From Physcomitrium patens (taxonomy: Eukaryota > Streptophyta > Bryopsida > Funariales > Funariaceae), in NCBI RefSeq assembly GCF_000002425.4, contig NC_037269.1:3919146-3983145 (forward strand): a DNA stretch of 64,000 nucleotides. Direction: 5' to 3'. The translations under genes and the position numbers were made by a program. The number at the start of each line of letters is the position of its first letter. Position 1 is the first letter of the stretch. The notes below the pieces were generated by a model. It was not told the DNA's origin, did not search any database, and worked only from the letters and a program-made list of their open reading frames with translations. Positions 13,909 to 26,873 of this stretch are shown piece by piece.

Positions 13909-14455
13909 TATGGAGGACATGAACTAGAATAAGATGCATAAATCTAGAAAATTTGTATCAAAAGAAAAGTGACAAAATAGTAATAAAATAATATATATAT
14001 TAAAAAGAAATTGAAATGGCTATTGCCAAAAGAAAAGGAAAGTAGAGACTCTTAAATCTAGATTAGAAGTAAGAAAGAAATTGATAAGAGTGAAGAAGGC
14101 TTCACTCTTACTTCTATATATACTATCTAACTAAGAACTATATGGCAATATCCTATAGGACCTCTAATATATGTTGACTTTGTAAGACACATGTCTTAGC
14201 TTACAAGGCAAGTGTTCTATACGTCAGCTACTTAATTAGCTTGTTCTTCAAGCTACCAACATATGTAACACATGGCCAACTTGTTGACCACATTTTTAAT
14301 CTAAAAAGTCAATTATAGATACTTATAAACTCAAAGCAATGTCTATGAAGCTTTTAAGAAGCTTCTATAGAAGATATTATGGAATTAATCTACTTTTATC
14401 TACTTTAAACTAATCATATGGATAATTATTGGTTTATATGTATATGTCCATAACA
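13909..14455 (-). repeat. Right LTR of the old 6-14.5 kb Gypsy element
   Basis: Homologous along its length to 5998-6542, in direct orientation. It holds a perfect 11-bp stem (14085-14095 with 14100-14110, loop AAGG) directly beside a TATATATA run. It ends near TCCATAACA. It is the 5' LTR in transcription sense. Divergence from the left copy is high, so the insertion is old. Confidence 0.78.
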
Positions 14456-14589
14456 TATATATAGCATTTGACCTCCACTCTTATATTTTGTAAGATACTT
14501 GATAATTTTTGAAATTTATAAATGACCATCTATCAAGGATATATATTAATTTTAATTATTATTTAGGTAATATAATATATTTTATACTA

Positions 14590-17500
14590 CTCAAGTCGAT
14601 TTCTTAGAATATATCATTTCAAATAATAGACTTATTATAGATCCTAAGAAAATTCAAACTATTATGGATTAGAAGATCTCAAAAATGGTAAGAGATGTTC
14701 AATGTTTTTTGGAATTTGCCAACTACTATTGGATCTTCATCAAAGACTTCTCTCAAATTGTAGCTCTACTTATACTTTTGACTTATAAAGATAAGCTTTA
14801 ATAGAATCAAGAAGCGGAAGCACCATTGAAGCTTTAAAAATAATCTTTATTTCTGCACCAATTTTGTAACAAGTCGACTTTTCTAAGCTATTTTTTTATA
14901 GAAATAGATGCATCAAACTTTGCTTTAAATGCCATATTGTGATAAATGGGAATAGATGATAAAGTCCACTCAATAGATTTTTATTCCAAATTTTTTTCAG
15001 TAATCAAAATCAACTACAAGATCTACGACAAAGAACTTTTTACAATCGTGGATTCGTTTCAAGAATGGTGCCATTATCTAGAAGGTGTTGCTAATCCAAT
15101 TATTATATATATTGATCATAAAAATCTTTAATGTTTTATATCAATATACATTTTGAATTGTTGCTAAGCTCGATAGAACATGTCCTTATCAAAATTCAAA
15201 TTTAAAATCACTTATCGACCAAAAAAACAATAAGGTTTATCATATGCACTTCTAAAATAATCTTATCTTATATCAAAAGAAAAAAAATTCTGCTTTTGAT
15301 CAATAACAAATAATTTTCTTGAAGCCAAACTAACTTCATTTTCAAGCAATGAAATTAACACTAATTGTTGATTCAATTTTTATTAATCAAGTTCAATCAA
15401 GTATGTCTTCTAATCCTCTTATTTGTTATATTAAGAAAAATACTTTAAAGTTTCATGATACTTCTAAGTTTGAATTTAAGAACAATCTACAATATTTTGA
15501 GGGGTGCTTATATGTTCTAAGATGAAGCTTGATTATTTGTTCTTCAAGCTTATCATGACTTTATAGCAATAGGATATTTTGGGTACAATAAGACTTTAGA
15601 ACTAATATTTAAGGATTTTTAATAATTCCAAATATAAAAGATAGTCAAAGATTTTATACAATCTTGTGATGTTTGTTCAAGATCAAAAACTCCTTGTCAT
15701 TGATCTTATAGACTTTTTCAACCATTATCTATTTCAAAACAACCATGGTCTTTTGTTTCTATGGATTTTAGCACAGAACTTCTAATCTCAAGTTCTTATG
15801 ACTCTATGTTTGTGATAGTAGATTATTTCACAAAGATAGCATATTTTGTATCACGTATAAAATCTATCACAAGTGAAGAAACAACCAAGTTTTTTCTTGA
15901 TAACATCTATCACTATCATGGATTGCCTGAGGATATTATATCATATACGAGAACTCAGTTTGTATTAAGATTTGAAAAAATGCTTTTCAAGATTTTAAAG
16001 ATGGACATAAAACTATCTTTGGCTTTCCATCCTCAAATCGATGGACAAATAGAGCATATAAATCAAATTTTGGAAGAATATTTTAAGCATATAATCAACT
16101 ACGAATAAGATGATTGGACAATTCTTTTGTCATTGGTAAAGTTTATTCATAATAATACAATATATTCTTCCATATAACAAATACCTTTCTTTGCTAATTA
16201 AAATTATCATCCACAACTTGATGCTTTTGAATTTTTAAAAGATGATAATCCTAAAGCAAAAGATTTGATAAATAATTTATTTGAGTTACACACAACCATG
16301 AAGGCATGACTAACAGAGATTCAAGAACAACAAAAGAGCAATGCAGATGCCCATCACAAGGAACAACCTTATTTCTATGTTGGTAATAAGGTATGGTTAC
16401 TTTGTCATAATATTAAAACTATTTGCCCTTGTGATAAGTTGGATTACCATAGTTTTGGACCATTTTTTATTTGTGAAGAAGTCAATCCAATTGCTTATTG
16501 ATTACATCTATTGGAGTCTATAAAAATCCATCTCAAATTTCAAGTATCTCTTTTGAAACCATATAAAATAGTGAATATCTTGGAAAGAAGACAAATACCA
16601 CCACTTCCTATAAAAGTAGATAATAATGAAGAATTTGAGGTCGAAGAAGTCTTAGACTTGAAGCAATGCTAACTTAGGTTGAAATATCTTATTCATTGGT
16701 TCAAATATAATATTAATAAATACATATGGGAGGTAGCAAAAAATCTTATAAATATAATAAAGAAAGTTAAAGCTTTTCATCAATGACATCTATTAAAATC
16801 AAGTTAAAAATAGTAAATCTTTGCTATAAATGAAACATAATTTGGAAGATATTGTATTTTATCTTCTATCCTTGTTTGTAGTTTCTATATAATTATAGGA
16901 TTAAAGAGATGGATAATCAGCAGTCAATAGATTCAACTCAAGAACCATCATTTGTTGACATACTAGATGAAACATTACAATTATCACAACCTTGAAGATG
17001 ACATAAAAGAAATGAAGACCTTCAAGAAAAACATGTTTTTCTTTGAATAGATGGTAAGTTATAATGTGTTTGGTATCATGACTTGAGAAGAGTCTTAATA
17101 TTTGGTAATTTTATTGGTGATAGAAACGACTTTTGATGGTATTGCAAATGTTTTGTTTGAAAGAAGTTACAAAGGTCTCAACAATAATTAAATAACATGG
17201 TGATCTTTCCACCTTGGAATGGAACATTACCGACAGTTGAGATGACCTATCAATTATCTTTGAAAAGAATAAAGATTAATATACATGGCAAATATATATC
17301 ACCTCATCTTAGATTTTTTCAATATGTGATTATTGCTCCTCATGGAACTTGTCCCTAGAAGAAGAGATAATGTCATAAACATATATTTATTGTAATTGTT
17401 ATCTAAGTAATATGAATAGGTAGAAGTAAGTAAAAGTAGAATAATTTCATAATGTCTTCTAGAGAAGCTTCCTAAAAGCATCATAGATATTATATTAACT

Positions 17501-17932
17501 TTACATGTATTTGTAGTTGATTGATAGGTTAGAAACTTCATCAACAAGTTATCACATGCTATCTATATTAGTAGCTTATGGATCATGTTAAATATATGGC
17601 ACTTATGTAAAAAACTTGTCTTATAAGTTAAGATACATGTTGTGTAAAAACAATATATTTTGGATGTCTTATAGAATGTCACCATATAGCTTTTAGATAA
17701 ATAGTATATATAGAAGCAAGAGTGAAGCCTTTTTCATTCTTGTCAATTCTTTTCTTGCTTCTAGTCTAGTTTCAAGAGTCTCTAGTTTCAAGAGTCTCTA
17801 GTTTCTTTGTCTTTTGACAAACCAATTTTAATTTCTTTTTTAATATATATATTTTCCTATTTTTATTCTATCATATTTCTTTGAAAAAGTCTCACTTATT
17901 TATTTGCTTTCATCAAATTCTTGTCTCGGATA
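14590..17932 (+). mobile_element. Old Gypsy chromovirus remnant, plus strand, lacking its 5' half
   Basis: Plus-strand traces appear in the normal order: end of reverse transcriptase and RNase H (about 14.6-15.2 kb), integrase zinc finger and core (about 15.3-16.2 kb), integrase C-terminal part (about 16.2-16.6 kb) and a chromodomain trace (about 16.6-16.8 kb). A downstream stretch that may match the extra small ORF of the young element starts near 16911, and the 3' LTR is at 17371-17932. Gag, protease and the 5' LTR are absent; the left side abuts the LTR of the neighbouring old element. It is broken many times, AT-decayed and ancient. Confidence 0.75.
17371..17932 (+). repeat. Old Gypsy LTR in inverted orientation (copy 4)
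   Basis: Its reverse complement matches 5442-5997 almost throughout, including the GAAGC-rich block, the tandem loss of function words around the TATA box and the start block. It serves as the 3' LTR of the plus-strand remnant. With 5442-5997 it forms a long inverted repeat about 11.4 kb apart. Open frames at 5800-6003 and 17299-17547 give similar peptides only because both read through this LTR. Confidence 0.75.
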
Positions 17933-18186
17933 TTATCTCAAATATAATTAAAGTACATAAAAAATCTTAGATTTTAATTTTATAATCTATTTTTATTTCT
18001 ATACATATATTATGATCTTTTATATCATATCAATTAATTAAATATATATAATATTATATATATTTTTTAATATTTTTTTGCTTAATTCTTTTAAATTACA
18101 TTTTATTTTATTTTATTATCTTGATAAAAGATTCTTTTTTGATTAGTTATTTATACAAAAATAATATACATACATTTTTTACAAAA

Positions 18187-18713
18187 TTATCAAGGATATG
18201 AATCACAAATAATAAAAACATCAATATATTCCTGTACCATTCAAAAGAATAGATATTTACTCAAAAAATAGTATAGTATTAAACTAAAATGGCTATTGCC
18301 AAAGACAAGAAGACTCAAGATTTTGGAAACAAGATTAAAAATAAGAAAGGCATTGATAAAAGTGAAGAAGACTTTATTCTTACTTCTATACATTCTATCT
18401 AATTAGAAGCTTAATGGCGACATTCTTTAAGACCTTTGACATGTGTCAAACTTGCTAGTCATGTGTCTAACTTACAAGACAAGTTTCCTACATGTGTTCT
18501 ACATAGTCAACTTGTACTATAAGCCACCAATATGTGCAATACATGGCTAACTTGTTGGCCAAGTTCCTAGCTTATCTATGATTTGTAAACATATGTAAAG
18601 TCAAATTTACATCTACAAAGCTTCTAAAAAGTTTACTACAAGATATTATCAAATCTACATACATTTATCTTCTACCTAATACTTCTTATTTAGTTAATTA
18701 AGTATGTCCATTG
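18187..18713 (-). repeat. Old solo Gypsy LTR (copy 5)
   Basis: It matches the 13909-14455 LTR in direct orientation through the ATGGCTATTGCC block, the stem-loop near 18361-18380 and the CTTGTTGGCCAAGTT block. It ends about TATGTCCATTGA. No body adjoins it, so it is probably a solo LTR. It is more diverged than copies 2 and 3. Confidence 0.65.
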
Positions 18714-19702
18714 AATGACTTAAATTCTCTCAACTTATATTGGTTTTATTTTATTTTATTTTAATAGGAATATTTACCATAGAATCTTTTTTGAATTACA
18801 AAATGAAGATTTACTTGTTATAAAGATACTTTAAGATGAATCACAAACTACCAAATCATAAAGAATTAAGTGATGTATACTAGAATGATGAAATTAGCTA
18901 CTAGCCTTTATCTAATCAAAATTGATAAATTGGAGCATTAATGTCTGAGCTTAGTTTAAATTATTTGAATGGAGGAGTTATCAGTAACCTTAAATCTAAG
19001 ATCCAAACCAAATGGAGTGTCTCAGAATAGATTAATTTCTCTATCATTCATCAAATTCCATCGATAAATGCAAGTCAGTAATGGTTTTGACAGGGAAGAA
19101 TACCACATGAATTGTAATTTCAACCAATAGATAAAGCAATTGAATGAGTTCTAATCATTGAACTGTGGTTGTATTCAATGCTGAATGCAATATTTCACTT
19201 CTAACCATGGATACGGAAGAAGTCAAAAAATTTGGAGGAAAATATATTCAAGTCTGCCACAAAGATTAATTGAAACTAGTAGCTCCAGAAGATTATATAC
19301 CGAAAATTCAGAATACAAAACTATTGTGCTGCAGCTATTGACACTCAACGGTTTCTTTGAAAGATTGGTTAAGTGAGCGGTATTCTTTCAAAAATGAAAT
19401 CTAAAGTAGAGTAAAATCTAGAAAAAGGATCAGTTAAATTACAGTCAACTGGGCTGCAGCTGCTGACTAGGGAGGGTTCGATGGATGGAATAGAAACAAC
19501 CCCACACACTGACGGACCTCATGAGATGATGAGGGGCCATACTAAAGAGATGTAATTTGGGCAAACGAGCTACCCTTTGTGATTCTGTTATACTAACCTT
19601 TTATCCTAAACAATCGTACATCTGAGATGATTCTAAAACCGAGGTATTCTATAGATTTGTTCGTATAAGTGTAAGTTGAGTTATTATAGTTACAGAGTGG
19701 GT
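18714..19702. other. Intergenic, then 3' UTR side of the kinesin gene
   Basis: I see no gene in 18714-19400. GC content rises from about 19440, and the last 200-250 bases are probably the 3' UTR of the minus-strand kinesin-12 gene. A 63-codon frame at 19185-19376 has no recognisable features. Confidence 0.5.
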
Positions 19703-22700
19703 TTAGAGAGGCTCGTCGACAAACTCATCGAAATCTAGATTTTCCAGAAGAAGGCCCCTGTCCTCCAGTTCTCCAGCAATGCTTTCCTCTTCATCATCCT
19801 TGGCACAACTCCCGTCTGGCCCACTGTTCCAGCTACTCCGAGGACCAAGTCCAGGAGTAGATAATGACCTGAAAGATAGCATATTGGACTTCGACTCGGT
19901 TCGGGCAGTTGTTTCAGGCTCAACCTCCGTAAACTCAAACTTCACCCTCTCAGCCATGACGCACATGGGACACAGCTGTGGCTTCTGCATACGAGTCTCC
20001 AGCAAGCTTTGTTGCACTGCAGCTAGTTCAGCCTCATGCTTCCTCTTCAGCTTCTCCATTTCCCTATGAATCCTATTCGCTTCTTGACCGGCCATAGCTG
20101 CCGCATCCTGGACAGAACATAAACCCACTGATCAGAACAATGAACAAGAGCCAGAGAAGTGGTTATGACTAGCCTGATATCATTATGGTAGACGAAGTCG
20201 TACCTGGGCCATGCACACAGCTTCCTCGGCTTCCTTAAGCCTCACCAACAGCTCCCCAGCAGCCGCTACCGCTTCGACAGTATCTTGAAGCTGCGCTTGC
20301 AACGCCGCGGCCTCCTCTTTAGCAGCATCGCGTTCAAGCTCATGGTCTATCCGCATAGCTACGAGTTGCTCAGCTTGACACTCAAACCACCTTGTGTCCG
20401 TGGTAGTGACTCCAGCTTTCTTAGCTAACTTCTTTAGGTCTACCAAGCCTTCGCGTATCTTCCGGTTCTTCCCTAGCAAAGAGATGTGCTTCTCTTGAAG
20501 CTCAGCATACTGCTCTAACTGCCGTGCGTGCCCTTCCATTGCCATTTGAAGAGCTTCTTGTACCTCTTTGGCACACCTGGCCCCTCAAAACAATGACACA
20601 ACTAATTACAACCAAATATTGCAAATACCTCATTATATTCTACAGTTGTCAGACTTCTACAGGATTCACGTGGTCGCAATGCAGAAGCTCCAGTCAACAA
20701 AACAAAACAAACGAAAAGAAAGCAGGAGTCAACCATCAACCATGCTTTCGGATTCGATGAAAATTCATCATAGAAACTACGTATTCAAGATCTATGAAAA
20801 CACACCTCTTCTCGCCATCCAGTTCGACCTTCCTCTTCTCTGCAAGTAGCCTATATTTTTCAGACTCAGATTGCATCTCCTCCATCAGCGTGAGCCATTC
20901 GAGCTCTCTCTCCTGCCACAATCTACGCTCGATCGCCAACTGATCGGTCTCAGGGGCATCACCCGATTCCAAAGGACAATGAGAAACTGTAGTTCGAAGG
21001 CTAAGACCCGCTGCCGATTCACGGATGGCCTTCGAAGTCAAAGAGAGCCGCCGTTGCTTTGCAGGTCCTGGCGTGTCACACTCAAGGTAAGTCTGAAGGT
21101 GGTTTCGCAAGTCCATATTCTCCTGCAAAAGGACTTCTCTTTCTCCGAGGTCAAAGAAGGTCTTGTAACGACCCAGTTCATCCAGTAGCCTCTCAAGCTC
21201 CATTTTGGAATGAGTAACCTCGGGATGCTTATCGAATTTCTCTTGCAAGGTCTGACACACAAGCACACAGACCTGCTGTAAGCACATTGTACGCGTAAGG
21301 CATTCAAGCAGTCACAAGAAATACGATCACGGCCACAACACTCTTGTTCTAGGCTTCGAGGCAGTGGATATACGCGACTGCAGGTCAGCAATTTGACAGT
21401 AATTACCTTATGTTCATGAAGAAGCGCTGCCCATTCTTCGCTTAGAAAGGTTTCACGAGGAAGTACACCGGCCATGAGGGCTTCCAACCGAACGATTTTC
21501 TCTTCTCGGCTTTGCTGGATAACTGCATTGCATTCCCTTTCGTGCTTATAATGACGTACCTACAGTACAGTTAGACATTACTTGCCAGGTAACAAGAGGC
21601 GAATAAACCATCAAATAAAAACGAGTATCTGAACGTGGGACGCGAAGTAATATGTTGAGATAGAACACAAATCATCATGAAATGTACGCAGCAGTACCCG
21701 CACAAGCATAGAGATGAGTTCAGAGCTGTACCAGACGATTGAGCTGTTCTATCTCGGAAGCTTGCTGAGTCAAAACCTCTTCAGCTTCTCTTTCCCTCCT
21801 AATCGAGCCGGCGAGCAAAGCCTCGATCGCCTGCATTCATAGTTGGACCCAGGAGTTCAGTGAGAACTGATTGCAGCACTCAAAAATTTTGATTCAAGAA
21901 TGGTCCGCAGAGGGATGTCCTTCCCATACGACCTTGCATGCATGAAAAGTGGGGACACCAAGAAAGCCTAGAAGAGCGTGTGAAATATCGAAGAAACACT
22001 GAATTCAGATTACGTAAGTGTGCTAAGTTATTCAAGAGGAATGTTCGCGTACCTGTGCATACTCAGGTTTACGAGGAGTAAGGACCTTGTTCTCCGACTT
22101 ACTGTCGCCTGACATCTCAAGAGAGCTGTCAGGAGAATCTGGCAACATAGTCTTACAACCAATCTCGAGAAAGGCAGCCAACTCGGCGCTCTTTGAGAGC
22201 GCCTTAGGAGGAGATACTTGAACTCCCGCCTCCAGAGACAGGGGTTTCTTGTTCGGATTCGGGATTTGGAAGGAGGATCTCACACCTGCCATAGAAGAGC
22301 GCAGCTGGCATTTGGAGCAAATACTGGCCATCCCTACTGGCTCCTTCTCTGGTTCCCGGAGACTTTTCGGGTCACTTTGAAAGGAGAATCGGATATTTGT
22401 AGACCTGCAGTACAGAAGTTCCGAATGGTTAGAGATTCAGAACATGTTGCGCAAGCCCAAAACCTTTTCAGTTTAATGGAAATATAACAAGGACTAGCTT
22501 TCTACATGCGGATTACGCTAAATAGAAGAAATGCATGAACTTTTGCTTCTAAAAACGGCATTACTCTCTTACCTTCGCAAAGAGCTCTTCTGATGAAGAT
22601 CAAGAATTTGGAGGCCTTTTTGGAGACTCGCAGCCAGGCGATCTCTTGGTGACGGAGAAGGCATGGACATGGAGTTGCGAAGAACGGTTTTGACATCTGG

Positions 22701-25700
22701 AATAGCTTCAGCACCAAAATCTACGACATCTTCGTTCTCAGCGAGGGGAATAAGACCAAACTTCATCCCATTTCCTGATGCTTTCTTAATTCCCTTTGGA
22801 GAATTACTTTCTAGTGGCATGTTAAGATCAGATGACTTACTGGAAGGTGCGTCGGGAACGTCCAGCGCTAGAAGATTGCCGTTGGCGTTATTAACAACGC
22901 CAGTGGTTGGGGATTCAATGCTAGGTGTATCCTCCACCGCTTTGCCTAACGCAAGGGTCCTGATATTCTGGTCATTCCCCTCCTCACTGCCGGAACTCTT
23001 CACCTTACAAGAATCCCGCAATTTGGGAGACCCAAGTTCCATGTCTGTGGACTGGGATACGCCAGTTCCTTGGGAGAGACGAACTGCCATCGCGTTTAAA
23101 GTAGTTTCCATGTCATCGTCTAGTTCCATATCATCATCATCATTGTCATCGTTCAGAAGCAGTGGGGCTTTCATTGGGTGACCCAAGCTGAGCCTCAGAA
23201 GGTTGTAACTTCTGCGGGCGTTCCAGCCAGTGGAATACCCACTCCCATCAGCAGCTTCCGCACCACTATTTGATTTCATCCTTGTCAACTCATCCTGCAC
23301 TCAGGAAAATCCATGGGGTCAGGATATCAAGTCCACGTCACAGGTTGAGACCTCACGCTCGAGCCAGAGCACCACTGTTGATAATATCCAGAGTTCATTG
23401 CGACGCATAGTTGTCAGTTCTTTTTCCAGAAACAAAACCGACGACAGACTGCAGTATTTAGAAACTATGGCAGCTAGGACCAAGAGAAACCTTAAGCTGC
23501 CGGATTTGCTCGCGTAGAAGATTGACATCGTTGGCTTTCTCTTCATTGATAACTGCCTTGTTCCGGATGACCTTCGCTCTCTGAGCGAATCTTAGTGTAC
23601 CCAGAGTCTCATTTTTGCAGCTGCAACGTGGAAGTCAGCGTTTGAAGGTCTAGTTAGTCGAGTCCAAGCACTAACAACGGGAGTGAGAACGAAGAAAACG
23701 ATACCACAAAATCCTTCAAGCGAACGAGGCAAAGAGGCTTTGATGTGGGCATACCTGCTTGCTGGAGATACAGCACAAATCATAGCCAGTTTCGCGTTCC
23801 CACCTAGAGACTCTTGCAACAGAAATGTCAAACGAGAATCTCGGTATGGTATGTGACGATGTTTTCCAGACTGTGCAACTTCGGCCAGAATGTTTATCAC
23901 ATTACTGCAAAACCAGTTGAATCAGTTAGTGTTGGACCTAGCAACATAGTAGTGCACAGTTCAGGACAAATACGATCTCAGAATTCAATGTCGGAAATGT
24001 TAAGTGAGGAGAGCTACCCTAGCTGCGAAAGAGACTTGTTAATGTTTCCGGCCTCTTTCAGTCGCTCGCCGGCAGAACCTGTCTGTTTCTGTCTCTCTGA
24101 CCCTGCCAAATCTACAAGATTTAATTTACTGCTCCTAACGCTGCTTATGCCCTCGCCCTCACTCTGCAGATCAACAGTGTGTTCGTCACCAGTTAATTGC
24201 TGCGACAATGGCATTGTAGCAATCGGCTCATATAACTACGCCGTGTGGTACGTAGAGCGAAATGAAATCAATAAGTGAAATGAAATCCAGATGTCCAGGC
24301 TATAGAGCGTGGAACAGACACCTTAGATCGAGATTCTATCACGCAGGTGAAGACAGAATGAGATCGCGAACTTTCACTGTTCATTGTTGTTGCACCTACC
24401 CTCCGGTTCGCCAGGCCCTGTTCATACGAAGTACCCATGTCACTCATTTGGTCGAAACCTGATATCCTTAGAATCCAAAACACTACGGCAGTTCCTTCAG
24501 CAGGAGAAGTCACTGAAAGAGAACTGTACCTTGATAAGAATGCGAGTCACGTCTTGAACTGATGAGACAAATTCTTCACTGAGATTATCGACATAAACAC
24601 CTGATTTTGTGTCTTCTCTAATCTGTACTTATACATGAACCCACCAACGTAGAGTTACGATTATAGTGAGGATTCCTTTCCCCTGCAGGCGACCCGATAC
24701 GAAAATTCATTACTTCCAATTTCAATTGTGAATTACTTAAAACTGTGGTTTCCGTCAACATTGACAAAATGGAATAGAGGATACCATGAGATTCTTCAAA
24801 GAAGGTTCCAACAGATCAGTTATCTGTTCATTGTAGATCTGCAAAGATGAACACAACGATAGTCATATTCGGGATCTTTTTCAACATGTTCCTTTAAAGT
24901 GCATTACACCCCGATTGCCTCCATGTGTGGAACCCATTACCTCCAAGAAGGAGCATCGACACTGATACACAAGCTGTTTGTCGGCATTTATCCTCTCTTC
25001 CTGAAAATTCACAATGTACGATTAGAACCACCACATGGATAGTCAATCCAATCGTCAAATGCATGCAAAGCCTCTGACTTGAAAGGAAGTAGTTTACACA
25101 CTTCATCAATACGAGCGAATAGTTTCTCAAAAACTCGAGGAGTAAGGCCTCGGCCTTCCGAAGGGAAGTCTTCTGATTCTGACATCACGCCCCACATAGT
25201 GTGTGTTTTTCCACTGCCCGTCTGTCAACGGCAGCATCCAGCGGATTAGGACTCGAACGTCTCCAGTATCTAAAGCATTCAGTAATTTGAACAAAACTCA
25301 TTGTGACGAAGAGTCATTGCATACGCGACGTTGAGGATTTAGCCAACTCCCCGTAACATGCGGTTCAAGGATAGATGAATTCTGAAGGAACACGATACCT
25401 GCCCATACGCAAAGATAGAGCTGTTAAAGCCTGCGAGACAATTCTCCACCATAGGTAGACCCACCATATGGAAGACAGCTTCCTGCAAGAGCATTTCAGT
25501 GTTAAGTCAGTCAGACATGAAGTTACCCCAGAGAATGCGATAATTCTGCAAAAAATCGTCCTCATGCCACAATTATTGAGTTCCGCATCTTGTGGATGAC
25601 ATGCAGTGAATTACTAGTGAGGGAAACAGAAAATTACTTGCGACGCATCCTCTCCAGCCACTGCATCATATGTGAACAGCTGATCGGCCAGCGAAACACC

Positions 25701-26873
25701 AGTGGCCGATAATCGGTGCACGACTTGCTCAGCCTCCTCTGCCTCTTCCTTCTTGTTCAAAGGCCTCACTCTAACAATTACCTGTACTCTCCCACCGTGT
25801 GAGAGAGAATCAAAGTGGCACAGAAAACTGTTAAATCCGCACGGTGGCGTAAGCTTCAAATCACAAAATGTCGAAGAAGCCTCTGGCGTATATCCTACAT
25901 CCGGCGCTCACAACCATGACTAGAAGACGGTGACTTCTCAAATCCAGCACGCACCTTGACACCCGTGTCAGCTGAGGATGTTTCGGAGGCCGCGGTGGCG
26001 TTGTCTGTGTGCATGTCCCAATTAATTTTTCGTTTGATATTGCCACCCTGATCATGGCCGTGGCTCTTATCGTTAAATTGGGTGGGACCACAACCGTTTC
26101 GAGCAGGGGAAGGCCTGGGAGGTTTTGGTGGAAGAGCTGGGCTGTTGTTGTTGCAAGCAAACATTTCCTTAGAGCTTTTCGACGCCTTCGACATCCCAGC
26201 CTTGCATTGGACCGGCGACATCCCCTCAGCTGCCTGAAATTTATACGTTGTTATTCAAGTCAGCCCTTACACAAGGCACTGACTTTAGTGCGTCAACTCG
26301 TCGCAGGTACACTCACTCATTAAGTACCTCTATTTGGCTCTTCTAGGATATTTTCCGGGATTCGAAAGAGACATACCCTACGTAGTTGAATAACTCAATA
26401 AAATTAGGGTGGATGCCCTACAGACTAACCAAATTACTCGCAAATCCGTACAATAGAACTGAAAATATGTGAAAATATATCTAGGTCCCAAGATCGCGAG
26501 TAGAATTCCGTTCAGCATAAATTTCTCAATTGAACTGAGGAAAGCGAAATACTAAACTGCGATTCCATGAACAATCAGCGATCACAACGTATCGATGAAA
26601 GACTGAGCCACTACCAAAGACCTTCAGTACATTTTTAAACAGTGGCCGCACGAATGCGCCCGAAACAAAGACCTTACTAATGAGAGCCGCATCAACAAGA
26701 CTTACATGGGCGTTGCTATCTGGAGGAACGTTCTCGCTATTGTTACGAGGCTTTCGCCCAGGGCTCGCACTCTTCGACCTGTACGGCCCCACATTGAAGG
26801 GTTCCTTCTCTTTCACCAACGCATCCCCGCCCCCTCGAGGACTGCTTCTCGCCCGGCTCAAAATCCCCTTCAT
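19703..26873 (-). CDS. KINID1: Kinesin-12 (PAKRP1/KINID1 type), 19 exons
   Basis: Minus-strand exons: 26706-26873, 25955-26233, 25638-25781, 25399-25482, 25102-25221, 24941-25000, 24785-24838, 24530-24622, 24322-24417, 24018-24163, 23755-23904, 23491-23620, 22573-23294, 22053-22404, 21732-21830, 21407-21559, 20806-21251, 20204-20576, 19703-20107. They total 4074 nt (1357 residues) with all phases consistent. The motor domain covers about residues 148-500: P-loop GQTGSGKT (224-231, split by intron 4), switch I NSESSRSH (347-354), switch [10 protein letters not shown] (382-389). An acidic [10 protein letters not shown] stretch follows, then long coiled coils (about 870-1280). The N-terminal SENVPPDSN and C-terminal [19 protein letters not shown] blocks match plant PAKRP1. 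In moss, KINID1a/b hold antiparallel microtubules together in the phragmoplast midzone during cell-plate formation; which of the two this is I cannot tell. It looks intact. Confidence 0.93.

Larger units (their letters stand above)
5998..14455 (-). mobile_element. Old Ty3/Gypsy chromovirus-like element, broken, with a nested 2.65 kb insertion
   Basis: LTRs of about 545 bases lie at 5998-6542 and 13909-14455 in the same orientation, with TG...CA-type ends (one weathered). Between them, on the minus strand, are traces of integrase (about 7.4-8.1 kb), RNase H and reverse transcriptase (about 8.3-9.4 kb) and protease (about 9.5-10.1 kb), recognised by similarity to the young element at 52-58 kb. 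Gag-side sequence follows at about 12.75-13.9 kb. At about 10.08-12.73 kb the protease-side region is interrupted by two adjacent copies of an unrelated 1.3 kb repeat. The element is heavily decayed, with many breaks, and is much more AT-rich than the young copy, which fits long-term loss of methylated cytosines. It is ancient. Confidence 0.8.
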
